From: Pseudanabaena sp.
Lineage (GTDB): Bacteria > Cyanobacteriota > Cyanobacteriia > Pseudanabaenales > Pseudanabaenaceae
Direction: 5' to 3'
Assembly: GCA_003249015.1 (NCBI GenBank)
Contig: QBLS01000007.1
Location: 116,176-180,175, forward strand
Length of the DNA: 64,000 nt
The notes below the pieces were generated by a model. It ran no database searches. It worked only from the letters and a program-made list of their open reading frames with translations, and had not been told where the DNA came from. A program made the translations under genes and the position numbers. This document shows, piece after piece, positions 26,556 to 35,269 of this stretch; the stretch's first letter is position 1; each line of letters starts with the position of its first letter.

Positions 26556-27425
26556 GTGGGTCTCAAAACAAGGCAGCCAATTTGGCGATTTTTTGCAGGA
26601 AAACCAGTTGAGAGATTCACATTTTTTGAAATTTGTGAGAGGTTAGACTTGGAGTGGCAGGATATTGTAGTTAAGGACTCTCTAGAAGAAGATGAAGTCG
26701 CCAGTACTGACGATAAATTAGTAACTACTACTTCAGATAACTTGGCGAATATCTCGGCAATCTCCAGTCTTCCTGTCGGAGCTGATAATCGTCATTATGG
26801 ACTAAATGAAAGCAGTCATTCCTATTGTGCTCAACGATCTGCTGAAATATTAAAGAAAGAACTCAAGGAATTGCGACTGATTACTTGCAATTTGGATAAT
26901 GGTTGTTCTCTGGCTGCTATCCACAATGGCAAAATTATTGACACAGCTACTGGATTTACGCCTTTAGAGGGCTTGATGATTGACTACAGTTCAGGATCTG
27001 TTGATATTGAGGTTTTAAGTGAGATGATGCGAGGAGATCATAAAGATATTTCTTCTTCAAATCAAGAGACTGATGATCAAGGTTCAAGTGTAGTCAAGGT
27101 ATCCGATGAACCGAAATCCGTAGGCTCAGCTATTGATACTGACAACTCTAGGGCTAAGCAAGCTTTGGATATTTATATTCATCGTTTGCGATCGTGCCTT
27201 GGTTCCATGCTAATGAGTCTCGGGGGAATGGATGCAATTGTGTTTACGTCTGAAGTAAGTGAGAGCTCAGAAATCATTCGGGAACTTGTTTGCCAATCTT
27301 TAGGCTTTTTAGGATTAAAACTTGACTTGAAACAAAATCAAAATGATCCTGTAGATGAAGATATTGCTACTGCGACTTCTAAGGTGCGGGTATTAGTAGT
27401 TAATGCTCAAGATGCTACAGCCTAG
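26556..27425 (+). CDS. HTH-like module fused to degenerate acetate kinase half
   Basis: 289 residues from the GTG at 26556, but homology begins about 30 codons earlier. The N-terminus QPIWRFFAGKPVERFTFFEICERLDLEWQDIV completes an HTH-like module. After an acidic linker (about 45-75) comes the C-terminal half of acetate kinase: RHYGLNESSHSYCAQRSAEI, LITCNLDNGCSLAAIHNGKI, DTATGFTPLEGLMI, then AKQALDIYIHRLRSCLGSML, LGGMDAIVFTSEVSES and LGFLGLKLDL. Key residues are replaced: the catalytic His of YGFHGTSH is Asn, the Arg of GTRSGD is Ser, GGIGEN is SEVSES, and the final Glu of NEE is missing. The N-terminal half of the kinase is absent. It cannot be an acetate kinase; a regulatory or ligand-sensing role is inferred. 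Confidence 0.75.
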   Translation: MGLKTRQPIWRFFAGKPVERFTFFEICERLDLEWQDIVVKDSLEEDEVASTDDKLVTTTSDNLANISAISSLPVGADNRHYGLNESSHSYCAQRSAEILKKELKELRLITCNLDNGCSLAAIHNGKIIDTATGFTPLEGLMIDYSSGSVDIEVLSEMMRGDHKDISSSNQETDDQGSSVVKVSDEPKSVGSAIDTDNSRAKQALDIYIHRLRSCLGSMLMSLGGMDAIVFTSEVSESSEIIRELVCQSLGFLGLKLDLKQNQNDPVDEDIATATSKVRVLVVNAQDATA

Positions 27426-27459
27426 ACAGGGTTGCGGTGCTTTTGCGCCGTAACTATAT

Positions 27460-28284
27460 CTAGGAGAAGAGTGAAAGCTGCTCACTTAGACTCTCAGGAC
27501 TTTCTATCTCAATCTTGTCGATTAAATTTTCTATCCCTTTACGTTGATAAAGATTTATCTGTCTATGCCGAGAAAATCGAGACTTAATCGAGACATCTAT
27601 ATTGGTATCTGTTAAAAGCGATTCCACTCTGCTTAAAGGAAGCTGTAAGATTACACTTACATCTCTTGCAGACAGCCACTGCTGTCCAAACATATCCAAA
27701 ATCTCCACATCAGGCGCAGTTTGGATTTGTGTCAATAGTTTTTCTAAAAGTAACCAGCAGGCGATCGCATCGGATTCAGCCCGATGTGATTTTCCTACAT
27801 TAAAACCGAAATGCTTGACTAATTTTGGTAGCGATCGCGATTGCAAATTTGCGAGTAAAAGCCTTGATAGCTCGACAGTACAAAGTTGAGCAGAAGCCTT
27901 AAAATCAACTCCTAATCTGCGGTATTCAGCCTGTAGAAAAGAATAATCAAAACTGAGATTATGGGCGGTGAGGATACCAGTTTGTAACATTGGCAAGTAA
28001 TTTGGTAGTACTTGCTCAATACCTTCAACACAATCCACCATATCTTGAGAAATGCCTGTAAACCTGACTATTTGTTCAGGGATCACGATTCGAGGATTGA
28101 TTAAGTCTGTCAATATTTGGATGATTCCATCCTTGAGAGTTGCTTGCAGAACTGATATCTCGATAATGCGATCGCTATTTCCCACTGCACCAGTTGTTTC
28201 TAAGTCAACCACAGTAAATACTTCTGTACTAATCTGGCGGTAGTAAGCAAGAAGTTCAGTGGAACGTTTTGTGGTTGTTTTCAT
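27460..28284 (-). CDS. DnaQ-like 3'-5' exonuclease with C-terminal extension
   Basis: DEDDh exonuclease of 274 residues. The five catalytic residues can be read directly: Asp27 and Glu29 (VVDLETTG), Asp113 (NLSFDYSFL), His167 and Asp172 (SHRAESDA). The domain covers about 20-190 and matches the epsilon subunit/PolC-type proofreading fold. The last 80 residues (ARDVSVILQLPLSRVESLL...) look like a small helix-turn-helix or binding module and are not part of the standard enzyme. It could be a repair or RNA-trimming exonuclease. It is convergent with the acetate-kinase-like gene, 34 bp apart. Confidence 0.87.
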   Translation of the reverse strand: MKTTTKRSTELLAYYRQISTEVFTVVDLETTGAVGNSDRIIEISVLQATLKDGIIQILTDLINPRIVIPEQIVRFTGISQDMVDCVEGIEQVLPNYLPMLQTGILTAHNLSFDYSFLQAEYRRLGVDFKASAQLCTVELSRLLLANLQSRSLPKLVKHFGFNVGKSHRAESDAIACWLLLEKLLTQIQTAPDVEILDMFGQQWLSARDVSVILQLPLSRVESLLTDTNIDVSIKSRFSRHRQINLYQRKGIENLIDKIEIESPESLSEQLSLFS

Positions 28285-28369
28285 AGCAGGTTAAAAAACG
28301 ATTCTTGATTTGATATAAGTGCAGGGCTTTGTGCCTATTAATCATAGCCTTAACCTAGATGCGAGTAGA

Positions 28370-28401
28370 TGCGAGTAGCGGCGCGAAGCGCCGCTACTTG
28401 A
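28370..28401. repeat. Family A core palindrome
   Basis: GCGAGTAGCGGCGCGAAGCG followed by the inverse arm, a GC-rich hairpin. It follows a short duplication of GATGCGAGTA and lies just beyond the stop codon of the phospholipase-D-like gene (minus strand). Confidence 0.55.
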
Positions 28402-28408
28402 AATTTAA

Positions 28409-29887
28409 TTAGAAAGGTTCTGATACTTCAATTTTTGACTTGCCATTAACTCTCTCTGCACAGCTCTTTGAAGTCGCCTCTAACAGCTTAGCGGTGGGAC
28501 CAAAAGTTGCGCCTTTGTAGAGTCGTTCGTATTCTCTTTGATAATGGGATGCCACAATTTCGTTTTGGATTACGACTAATACTTCGTCATTGGTATGGTT
28601 GGCGGCTTCAGACCAGTTGTGAGAACCAGTAATTACAGTATTGCGATCGAGAATGGCAAATTTGTGATGTAAAGTGTCGCCAGAGACTAGATTGGGAATT
28701 CCCACCGTGTTGATCGGTTGTTTCCAAGCACTACTCTTATTAGATTTGCAATCTTGAGTCGATCGCAAACCCCACATATCCAGAGTTGCTGAGTAATCTC
28801 GATAGGCAAATTGCGGTTCTACTAAACCCCGAATCTGTACCTTGTTGCGCTGACGTTCTTCTAGAATTGTGGAAATATACTCATCAGAATATACAAATAA
28901 AGCCAAATCTATGCTTTCTTTGGCTCCCGAAATTGCTGTCGCAATTAGTCCATTACTCGTTTGTTCTCTCGCGATAGTACGGGAATCGGGAGAGAATTTG
29001 ATTCTAATTTGTGCTCCACCCACTAATAGATAATCAATCTTCCGAGGTGTTTTATTAGTTCCAAACGTACTATCTGTTTTCTTACCCATTCCATCCCCCC
29101 ACATCAGATCAAACTCCTGTTTAAATCTAGTTGCTAGGTCTTTACTACTAATTCTTAATAGATTATTGGCGTTACCTCTAGTATCAGGATTATTGAAATC
29201 TCCATGAATGTCGCTCATCGTTAGGTTTGCCGAACCTAACAGAGTCACTTGGTTATCAACCACCATAAATTTATGGTGCATCAGTCCACTACCTTTTGAT
29301 CCATCAGCCCTATCATCAATCCAATCAATACCCGCTTTTTTTATTAAGTACAGTCCATCGCGACGCTCTAGTTCAGTTTCGCTCAATCGACCGTCGCCAT
29401 TAATATCAGCAAATTTTTGAAACTCTCTAAAACGTTCTAGCCCTCGTCGATCTAGCTTCTCTATATCGGCTGCTGAGAGTTCACCCCAAGCCCGACTATA
29501 GGCATTTTCCAAAATTAATCGAACTCTAACTCCTCTCAGTTTTGCTTCAACGATCGCACTCGCAATATTCGGCAACCGAAATTCCTGAACAGCAATGTCC
29601 AGACTAGACTGAGCCTGATTGATATTCTCAATCATTATTTTTTCTAAATTATCACCTAATCGCTCAATCTTGCGATAGGGATCTGTGTAACGCGATGATT
29701 GATTATGGTTAAAAAAAACCTGAATATCAGGATGCTGGGGTAAAGCAGGTAATAAGTCACCTTGACCTTGGCAACTACTGGTGACAAGACTAACTAAGAC
29801 GAATAGACTGCACAGGAAGCTATCAGTTTTCCGTAAAGAATTTGATCTAGACTGATAGCGAGATCGCCATTGGGTCAAGGTAGCCAT
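28409..29887 (-). CDS. Phospholipase D-like protein with embedded EF-hand
   Basis: 492 residues with an N-terminal signal-like hydrophobic segment (about 23-38) ending TSSC, possibly a lipoprotein. Two HKD half-sites form the PLD active site: HHKFMVVDNQVTLLGSANLT (His205, Lys206, Asp211) and HHKFAILDRNTVITGSHNWS. Between the first strand and HKD1 is a textbook calcium-binding EF-hand loop, DINGDGRLSETE (161-172). Secreted PLD-family proteins of this kind are nucleases or phospholipases; here the PLD fold plus EF-hand suggests a Ca2+-dependent extracellular nuclease. Substrate is not established. Single gene with its own spacer. Confidence 0.88.
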   Translation of the reverse strand: MATLTQWRSRYQSRSNSLRKTDSFLCSLFVLVSLVTSSCQGQGDLLPALPQHPDIQVFFNHNQSSRYTDPYRKIERLGDNLEKIMIENINQAQSSLDIAVQEFRLPNIASAIVEAKLRGVRVRLILENAYSRAWGELSAADIEKLDRRGLERFREFQKFADINGDGRLSETELERRDGLYLIKKAGIDWIDDRADGSKGSGLMHHKFMVVDNQVTLLGSANLTMSDIHGDFNNPDTRGNANNLLRISSKDLATRFKQEFDLMWGDGMGKKTDSTFGTNKTPRKIDYLLVGGAQIRIKFSPDSRTIAREQTSNGLIATAISGAKESIDLALFVYSDEYISTILEERQRNKVQIRGLVEPQFAYRDYSATLDMWGLRSTQDCKSNKSSAWKQPINTVGIPNLVSGDTLHHKFAILDRNTVITGSHNWSEAANHTNDEVLVVIQNEIVASHYQREYERLYKGATFGPTAKLLEATSKSCAERVNGKSKIEVSEPF

Positions 29888-29981
29888 ATGTGCAGAGCAT
29901 CAAATTTTATATTTACTGATGCAAGTTTAGCGCTTTGCTAATTAATCCCCGCAAAGATTTAGGATAGCCTTGCAACTTAGG

Positions 29982-30173
29982 CTAAGACTTTACCTGATCG
30001 ACCTTACCTTGGTTAACTGCTTGCATCAAGTATTCCAAGGCTTCATAGTCTAGGTCGTTTATATATCCTTGCTTTGATAGTTCACTGTTGATCATGGTCT
30101 CAATCTCAGGCGTGAGACGTTTGATTAATAGCGCTTGGCTGACCAGATCTCTAACAACACTTTTGGTGGTCAT
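29982..30173 (-). CDS. Small conserved cyanobacterial protein
   Basis: 63 residues from the ATG at 30173 (the frame continues to 30242 but the added 23 residues, rich in basic and polar residues, look non-coding). The sequence TTKSVVRDLVSQALLIKRLT and ELSKQGYINDLDYEALEYLM is an all-helical, acidic-basic pattern that I have seen in short uncharacterised cyanobacterial proteins. There is no catalytic motif or membrane segment. Function unknown. It lies between the PLD gene and the YkgJ-type gene, all on the minus strand but with sizeable gaps. Confidence 0.65.
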   Translation of the reverse strand: MTTKSVVRDLVSQALLIKRLTPEIETMINSELSKQGYINDLDYEALEYLMQAVNQGKVDQVKS

Positions 30174-30296
30174 AACATTATTTTTACGATATCTACTCTT
30201 AATAGAATCGTTGAATATCAGGGTTAAAGTTGTGACTGACATTCGTATAGATGTATGACTCTCATCATCGAGGCATATGTCCTCTCTCTCAATAAA

Positions 30297-30662
30297 TTAG
30301 TGATCTCCATCACAGGAGGCGATCGCTTGTCGAAATCTCAAGATTTCTAGAGAGCGATCGCCATGGACTGACTTGATATTTTCTTCACAACAGGCGATCG
30401 CAAATTCATCTAATTCTTCTGGCTCGATCCCAAACATATCGGCAAAAGTATCCTGTTCAACGCGACAAAATCGAGGACGTTCAGCATAGATCTGACATTG
30501 CCGATTTAGGTGATCAAAGTTAATACACCAGCCATCACTGCCTACCATGGACATATATTGCTGCATTTCTACATCAGTGAGGTACTCTGCTAGGTCTGGT
30601 CTTTCACTGGGTTCTAAATAACAACAAGCCCCACAACCACTAATACATTGCCAAGTTGTCAT
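30297..30662 (-). CDS. YkgJ family cysteine cluster protein
   Basis: 121 residues. The N-terminal CISGCGACC pattern (Cys6, 10, 13, 14) and the later cysteines in DGWCINFDHLNRQCQIYAERPRFC match the CxxCxxCC-type zinc- or iron-chelating cluster of the YkgJ/UPF0153 family. No membrane segment. Proposed to bind Zn or an Fe-S cluster; the physiological role is unknown. The ATG at 30662 begins MTTWQCISGCG, as in cyanobacterial homologues. Confidence 0.85.
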   Translation of the reverse strand: MTTWQCISGCGACCYLEPSERPDLAEYLTDVEMQQYMSMVGSDGWCINFDHLNRQCQIYAERPRFCRVEQDTFADMFGIEPEELDEFAIACCEENIKSVHGDRSLEILRFRQAIASCDGDH

Positions 30663-30769
30663 TTTTATTAATATTTCAATATATAAAATTATTCTACTCT
30701 CTTATTGAGGTTTTCAAGTGAGACTGTACATGGGGTTAACTATTTAAATATGGCGCAGCTTTGACGGGA

Positions 30770-30832
30770 CATATTGACCCGATAGACGAGTGGCGGCGCG
30801 AAGCGCCGCCACTCGTCTATCGGATTTAAGAA
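30770..30832. repeat. Partial family A element
   Basis: Central hairpin of about 24-bp arms (CGATAGACGAGTGGCGGCGC and its inverse) preceded by GGGACATATTGACC, which recalls the inner arm of the MITE. Full-length ends are not recognisable. It lies in the 270-bp gap between the YkgJ-type gene and the coiled-coil membrane protein gene (divergent). Confidence 0.6.
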
Positions 30833-30929
30833 TAAAGCACCATAAAAGGTCTGGGGACACAAACCTCTGTAACTCACTAAGCTATTTAATAACTAAGTTT
30901 AAAATAAAAGTCTGGAGATAAGAAGTAAT

Positions 30930-32180
30930 ATGTTGCGTCTTTTAAATAGGTGGTTTCGTAAGTCAAAAACTGTTAATAATGAGCCAATAAATAAGGTCAG
31001 TTTAATTGTAATCATCCTGATTGATATTTTCATTTTGTCTAATGTATTTATAGGACTATCTGAAATTAGTATTTGGCATGTTAGCCCTTTTCAAGCCTAT
31101 CCTTGCTATGGTGAGTGGCAAAATTATCAGAATAAAACTACAGGAGAAAGAGATTTTGAAATTATTAGTAATTCATTAAATAGTCAACTCAATAATGAAT
31201 TAAGCAATCGTCAAAGCTTAAAACAAACCTATGTCGAAAATATTAGAGGCAATCTGGGCAACGTCTCTCAAACTTGTCTAAATTATGCTGACTATCAAGA
31301 TCAGATCAATAATTCTCAGAATCAAGAGATCCTTAAAAATATCAATCAAGAGCAGTTAAGCATCGACAATCTTGGCAGAGCCAACGTATCGATTCGCGCT
31401 CAATATGACTCAACCTTGCTGGAAAAAATTGCTGAGCAACCCCAAAATCAGTCGATCAACCAAGTCTCTGCGGATAAAGCTAAAAAGCAACTAGACCAAA
31501 ACAATCGCAAGATTGCGATCGCTGAGGCTAAGATTTCCACCGCAAAGCAAGAAATTATTTCCAAACCAGAATCACTTCGCTTGATCGCCTATTTACAGGA
31601 TCAATCTGAGTTTCAATCCTTGAAGTCAAGTTACCAGCAAGCCTCATTCTGGTATCCTACTATTCAATTCTTATTTCAAGCGGGTTTTCTAGTTCCTTTA
31701 ATACTTATTGCTTTATTTGTCCATCGATATGCTCAAAATAAACGATATGGACTTGTTTCATTAATTAGTTGGCATTTACTAGTTATTTTTCTGATCCCTC
31801 TACTACTTAAAATTTTAGAGTTCTTGCAAATTGGAATCATCTTTCAATTTTTGAGAAATGTTTTGAGTACACTTTTTGGAGGGCTATTTTTCTTAATTAA
31901 CTATGTCTATATTTTTATAGTTCCTGTTGCTGGATTTGCAGTTATCAAGTTTTTTCAGCGATTTGTTTTTAATCCTAAAGCTCAAATAGCAAAAAAACTA
32001 CAAAATTCTTGCTGTGTAAGTTGTGGCAAGAAAATTAGAAATCATGATATTTACTGTCCCCATTGTGGCTATCACCAATATGTTGAATGCCAAAATTGTC
32101 ACGCCTCAACATATAGAGATCTCTCTTTTTGTAATCATTGTGGACACCCTCAAGATGAACTGCCAAACCAAAATCAGTAA
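30930..32180 (+). CDS. Membrane protein with coiled coil and double zinc ribbon
   Basis: Unrecognised protein of 416 residues. One N-terminal membrane helix (about 23-45) is followed by a Gln/Asn-rich coiled-coil region (about 75-230, EQLSIDNLGRANVSIRAQYD...AKKQLDQNNRKIAIAEAKI). Two to three more helices follow (about 245-340), and the C-terminus is a pair of zinc ribbons: CCVSCGKKIRNHDIYCPHCGY and ECQNCHASTYRDLSFCNHCGH. The coiled coil would be extracytoplasmic and the ribbons cytoplasmic. The architecture suggests a scaffold; no enzyme motif is seen. A GGAG lies upstream of the ATG. Confidence 0.75.
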   Translation: MLRLLNRWFRKSKTVNNEPINKVSLIVIILIDIFILSNVFIGLSEISIWHVSPFQAYPCYGEWQNYQNKTTGERDFEIISNSLNSQLNNELSNRQSLKQTYVENIRGNLGNVSQTCLNYADYQDQINNSQNQEILKNINQEQLSIDNLGRANVSIRAQYDSTLLEKIAEQPQNQSINQVSADKAKKQLDQNNRKIAIAEAKISTAKQEIISKPESLRLIAYLQDQSEFQSLKSSYQQASFWYPTIQFLFQAGFLVPLILIALFVHRYAQNKRYGLVSLISWHLLVIFLIPLLLKILEFLQIGIIFQFLRNVLSTLFGGLFFLINYVYIFIVPVAGFAVIKFFQRFVFNPKAQIAKKLQNSCCVSCGKKIRNHDIYCPHCGYHQYVECQNCHASTYRDLSFCNHCGHPQDELPNQNQ

Positions 32181-32284
32181 TAAGTAGTTAGGTGTAAGTA
32201 AACTAAAATCCGAGAAGATTGTTCCGCCCGCTACGCGGACAGAGCAACCTTTGGTTTTAGGTTTTAATTAAGCCAAGCTACTTA
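32181..32284. repeat. Repeat family B copy
   Basis: 104 bp from TAAGTAGTTAGGTGTAAGTA to GCCAAGCTACTTA, directly after the stop codon of the preceding gene. The centre is a GTTCCGCCCGCTACGCGGACAG hairpin with imperfect arms. The right arm, GGTTTTAGGTTTTAATTAA, is shared with the copy ending at 26420. Confidence 0.7.
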
Positions 32285-32410
32285 GCACCGCTCTCACTTA
32301 TTTGATGGTTTCACAATGAGAATTGTTGATGGTTATGACGCTCTATTGCTATACCTGCATAGATGGGTTAGTATTTGCCATTATTAAGCACATTCAGATC
32401 TGCCGCCGCT

Positions 32411-34795
32411 ATGGAAAACTGGGAGTTTTTGTTGCAACGCAAAGGTGACAAGTCCTGGTTGCCCTTGGAATCTCCGACAGTTGAGATTTTGGAGGGGCAG
32501 TATCGACTTGCGGCTCGCTCTGACTTGAACAATTTACCCGTAAGTATCGCGATCGCCTATCGTCCTTTAGCTGATGTACGATACGAGCCGCTTCAGCAAA
32601 AAATTGTTAAGAAGGTCAGTCATGACGGACTGCTGATCGTCATGCCTTACACTAATTTTGTGCCAGGGCTATGGCAGATTAGCTGTGCTGCAAAAGACCC
32701 AGAAACTGAAAACTCACTGGTAAGAGTAGTTAAGTTCGATGTAATTCCTGTTTCAGCAGATTCTTTCTCAGAATGGGCTTTCAATGACGCTGAAGAAAGC
32801 CAAGACGAACCGTCAGAAATATTAGCGGATGTCCATGTCAATGCTCTGGGTATGGCTCAATCGGAGCCAGTTCCCCTAAAGTTTAGTTCACCAATTCTGG
32901 ATGTGGCTGAACAAAGATCAGCTGAACTCGTACAAACAATGTTTGACGAATTTGCCATATTTGGCACAGAGGAAGATGAGCAGGAAGAAGAATCTTCTGT
33001 GCCAAATATTCAGACTGATACAGTCTCTTCTGAGGGCTCAAGCGATGCCAATGCTGGTGATAGTGCCTTTACCTCAAACCAACCCAGATCTTTGTTAAGG
33101 CTTTCGCAGACTCAGTACTTAGTTAATGATGACAATTATTTAACTTTGAGCGGTGAAGCCTATACCAATGGAGAGATTGAGATTAGTCTCAAAGATCCGC
33201 AAACCCTTGAAGTTGTCGTAAATCAAAAACTGGCGATCGCCAAAACGATTGAGCGTCCTCCCAATGGAATCATTCCATTTCATTACAATATTTTAATTCC
33301 CCCACCATCAGAGATTCAAGTTTTGATTGGAGAAGTGCGAATTCTTCCTGAACAAGACTTTCAGCAGTATGGCGAGATGTTTATTATGCATCAAGCGATC
33401 GCTGTTTCTTACCCAGCGTCAAGAGTCCTACCTGAAATGATTAGGGAGGCTCAGAAGTATACTTTACAGGTCTCTACTGAGTCAACTTCTATTCCTTCTG
33501 AGCCTCTGCCGAAGGCTGCTCAAAATCTTCCCTCGGAAGATAAGCAAAATCCCCAACGAAATACAGTCCGAGAGGTAAAGCCAGCCAGTACTCTTAGTCT
33601 GCCTCCATTACCTTCTAAGAATCCTCAAGTAATTAGAGAACCCCTAGTTGCCGAACAACCTGCTAAATCTCTTTCATTGCCTCCGTTACCACCTTTACCA
33701 AATAGAGACAACAATCTCAATCCTATAGCCTATGAATACACGGGAGAAGAAGAACTACAAAGAATTGAGGAAGAGTTTGCTCTCATCGACTTTACTGAAG
33801 ATGCACCCGCATCACTTGTAAGCGATCGCAATATTGATAGTAATGAAGAACCTGAGTTGCTTTACAGTTTTGAAGAAGACCTTCCCGCCAACTATGAAGC
33901 TTTACTAGAACAACACCGACTAGAAAGTACCGAAGAGCAAGGCAGTCAGCTACCAAATTTTAACGCCGCTCAGACTGCCCCCCGTAACTTTAGTAATCGA
34001 TTTTTAAATAAATTACAAACCCTCTCCGCTGATGCGATCGCTGCCCAAAAGGCAAGCCAGCGCACTGAGGAGCTACTGTTAAATAAATTCTCCTCTGATG
34101 GAGATAGTGCATTAAATATTGATCAGAATAATCAAGAGGATTTAATAGGAGACTCCATTGATCTAGACTATCCTGAGCTGCCCCAACGAACGATCGCTGA
34201 GTCGAATAGCCTCGCAGAGTTGGACATTGAACTTGATGCTGAGCTTGATCGTCTCTTAGTTGCTGAACCTGACTTGATTTTGAATGAGTATGTTTGGGAA
34301 GAAACCATTGATCCCAATAGCTTTCCCACTCAAGGCGTGATGAGTCCCAACTCAACTGCTTTTAACTTGTCTGAAACAGCTAAAACTATTCGTAATCTGC
34401 AAGAATCGGTTCCCCCATCTTTACCTGAGCAGGAAGATATTCCTATACCTGAAATTATCATCCCTGCTGGTGAACTGATCTCAGGTACGCCGATGTTAGT
34501 GACAGTAAGGCTACCTGCGATCGCTCCTAAGTTTTTTGTAAAGTTTTGGATTAAGGATTTGCAAACAAGGATGATTGTTGATGGACCCCGTTGGTTGCTT
34601 GACTTTAGAGCGATCGCTGACACTCAGACTATTGAAACCCAGACCAATACAACGATTCCGCTTAGTAGTATCGATGTTGCTTTTGAGGCGATCGCGATCG
34701 AGGCTCAGACTCAGCGCGAAAGTCATAAAGTGAGGGTGATTCGGGCAGTGACACCTCCCAACTTAGCTCAAGAAAGTAGCTTAGAAAATTATTAA
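32411..34795 (+). CDS. Large conserved cyanobacterial hypothetical protein
   Basis: About 794 residues from the ATG at 32411 (a TTG at 32375 gives a longer form). An N-terminal folded part (MENWEFLLQRKGDKSWLPLE...EILEGQYRLAARS) has beta-sandwich character. A long acidic, low-complexity stretch with proline-rich patches (LSLPPLPSKNP, LPPLPPLPN) follows. At the end, beyond residue 680, lies a second beta-rich piece, IPAGELISGTPMLVTVRLPA...FWIKDLQTRMIVDGPRWLLDF. The two folded ends linked by a disordered middle suggest a structural or assembly protein. I recognise it only as a conserved cyanobacterial protein of unknown role. Confidence 0.75.
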   Translation: MENWEFLLQRKGDKSWLPLESPTVEILEGQYRLAARSDLNNLPVSIAIAYRPLADVRYEPLQQKIVKKVSHDGLLIVMPYTNFVPGLWQISCAAKDPETENSLVRVVKFDVIPVSADSFSEWAFNDAEESQDEPSEILADVHVNALGMAQSEPVPLKFSSPILDVAEQRSAELVQTMFDEFAIFGTEEDEQEEESSVPNIQTDTVSSEGSSDANAGDSAFTSNQPRSLLRLSQTQYLVNDDNYLTLSGEAYTNGEIEISLKDPQTLEVVVNQKLAIAKTIERPPNGIIPFHYNILIPPPSEIQVLIGEVRILPEQDFQQYGEMFIMHQAIAVSYPASRVLPEMIREAQKYTLQVSTESTSIPSEPLPKAAQNLPSEDKQNPQRNTVREVKPASTLSLPPLPSKNPQVIREPLVAEQPAKSLSLPPLPPLPNRDNNLNPIAYEYTGEEELQRIEEEFALIDFTEDAPASLVSDRNIDSNEEPELLYSFEEDLPANYEALLEQHRLESTEEQGSQLPNFNAAQTAPRNFSNRFLNKLQTLSADAIAAQKASQRTEELLLNKFSSDGDSALNIDQNNQEDLIGDSIDLDYPELPQRTIAESNSLAELDIELDAELDRLLVAEPDLILNEYVWEETIDPNSFPTQGVMSPNSTAFNLSETAKTIRNLQESVPPSLPEQEDIPIPEIIIPAGELISGTPMLVTVRLPAIAPKFFVKFWIKDLQTRMIVDGPRWLLDFRAIADTQTIETQTNTTIPLSSIDVAFEAIAIEAQTQRESHKVRVIRAVTPPNLAQESSLENY

Positions 34796-34799
34796 AAAT

Positions 34800-34975
34800 A
34801 GATGGCGGCGCTTCGCGCCGCCATCTATTTTTGCAAGAGTTTAAGAAACCGTTTGATATCAAACAAAGAGATGGCTGTACTTATTTTTGTTAGGACATAA
34901 AACCCATAAGACGAGTGGCGGCGCATCGCGCCGCCGCTCGCTTCTTGGGTTTTGATTTTGTCCTAGTACAAGCTC
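34800..34975. repeat. Two palindromes, the second a decayed family A element
   Basis: The first hairpin (34800-34828, ATGGCGGCGCTTCGCGCCGC type) follows the preceding stop codon by a few bases and may end that transcript. The second, about 34880-34975, has the MITE's inner arms (AGGACATAAAACCCATAAGA and CTTGGGTTTTGATTTTGTCC) and GC-rich centre, but its termini are degenerate. It lies in front of the ndhS operon. Confidence 0.6.
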
Positions 34976-35057
34976 TACACAAGCAGTAGCTTGGTATTAT
35001 TGCGATAAAAAGTTAGTATGGTGCTAGTCAAAACTATAGCCAAGAGTTAGAACAACT

Positions 35058-35267
35058 ATGCAACCCATCATTTTCCCTGGTTCGGCAGTACGTGTGATCA
35101 ATGAAGGTGATACTTATTTTGGATTTCAAGGACAAGTACAGCGAGTCACTGACGGTCGTGTAGCCGTTATTTTTGGCGGTGGTAACTGGGAAAAAATAGT
35201 CTCATTCCGAGCATCGGAACTAGAACTGATCGATACGACTGTTAGCGCGAAAGCCAAGAAAAAATAA
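35058..35267 (+). CDS. ndhS: NAD(P)H-quinone oxidoreductase subunit S
   Basis: Small subunit of NDH-1 that forms the ferredoxin-docking site of the cyanobacterial and chloroplast complex (CRR31 in plants). 69 residues with the SH3-like core [39 protein letters not shown] followed by [12 protein letters not shown]. The Lys-rich tail (SAKAKKK) is typical. First gene of a tight operon: the OmpA-like gene starts 2 bp after its stop codon and rnz follows that by another 2 bp. Together with ndhN this shows two ndh genes scattered in the window. Confidence 0.92.
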   Translation: MQPIIFPGSAVRVINEGDTYFGFQGQVQRVTDGRVAVIFGGGNWEKIVSFRASELELIDTTVSAKAKKK

Positions 35268-35269
35268 TC

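Noticed and set aside
26556-27425. Functional acetate kinase
   Set aside because: The catalytic His, Arg and Glu and the N-terminal half are missing.
32375-32410. TTG start for the large hypothetical protein
   Set aside because: The ATG at 32411 begins the folded part; the 12 added residues have no support.
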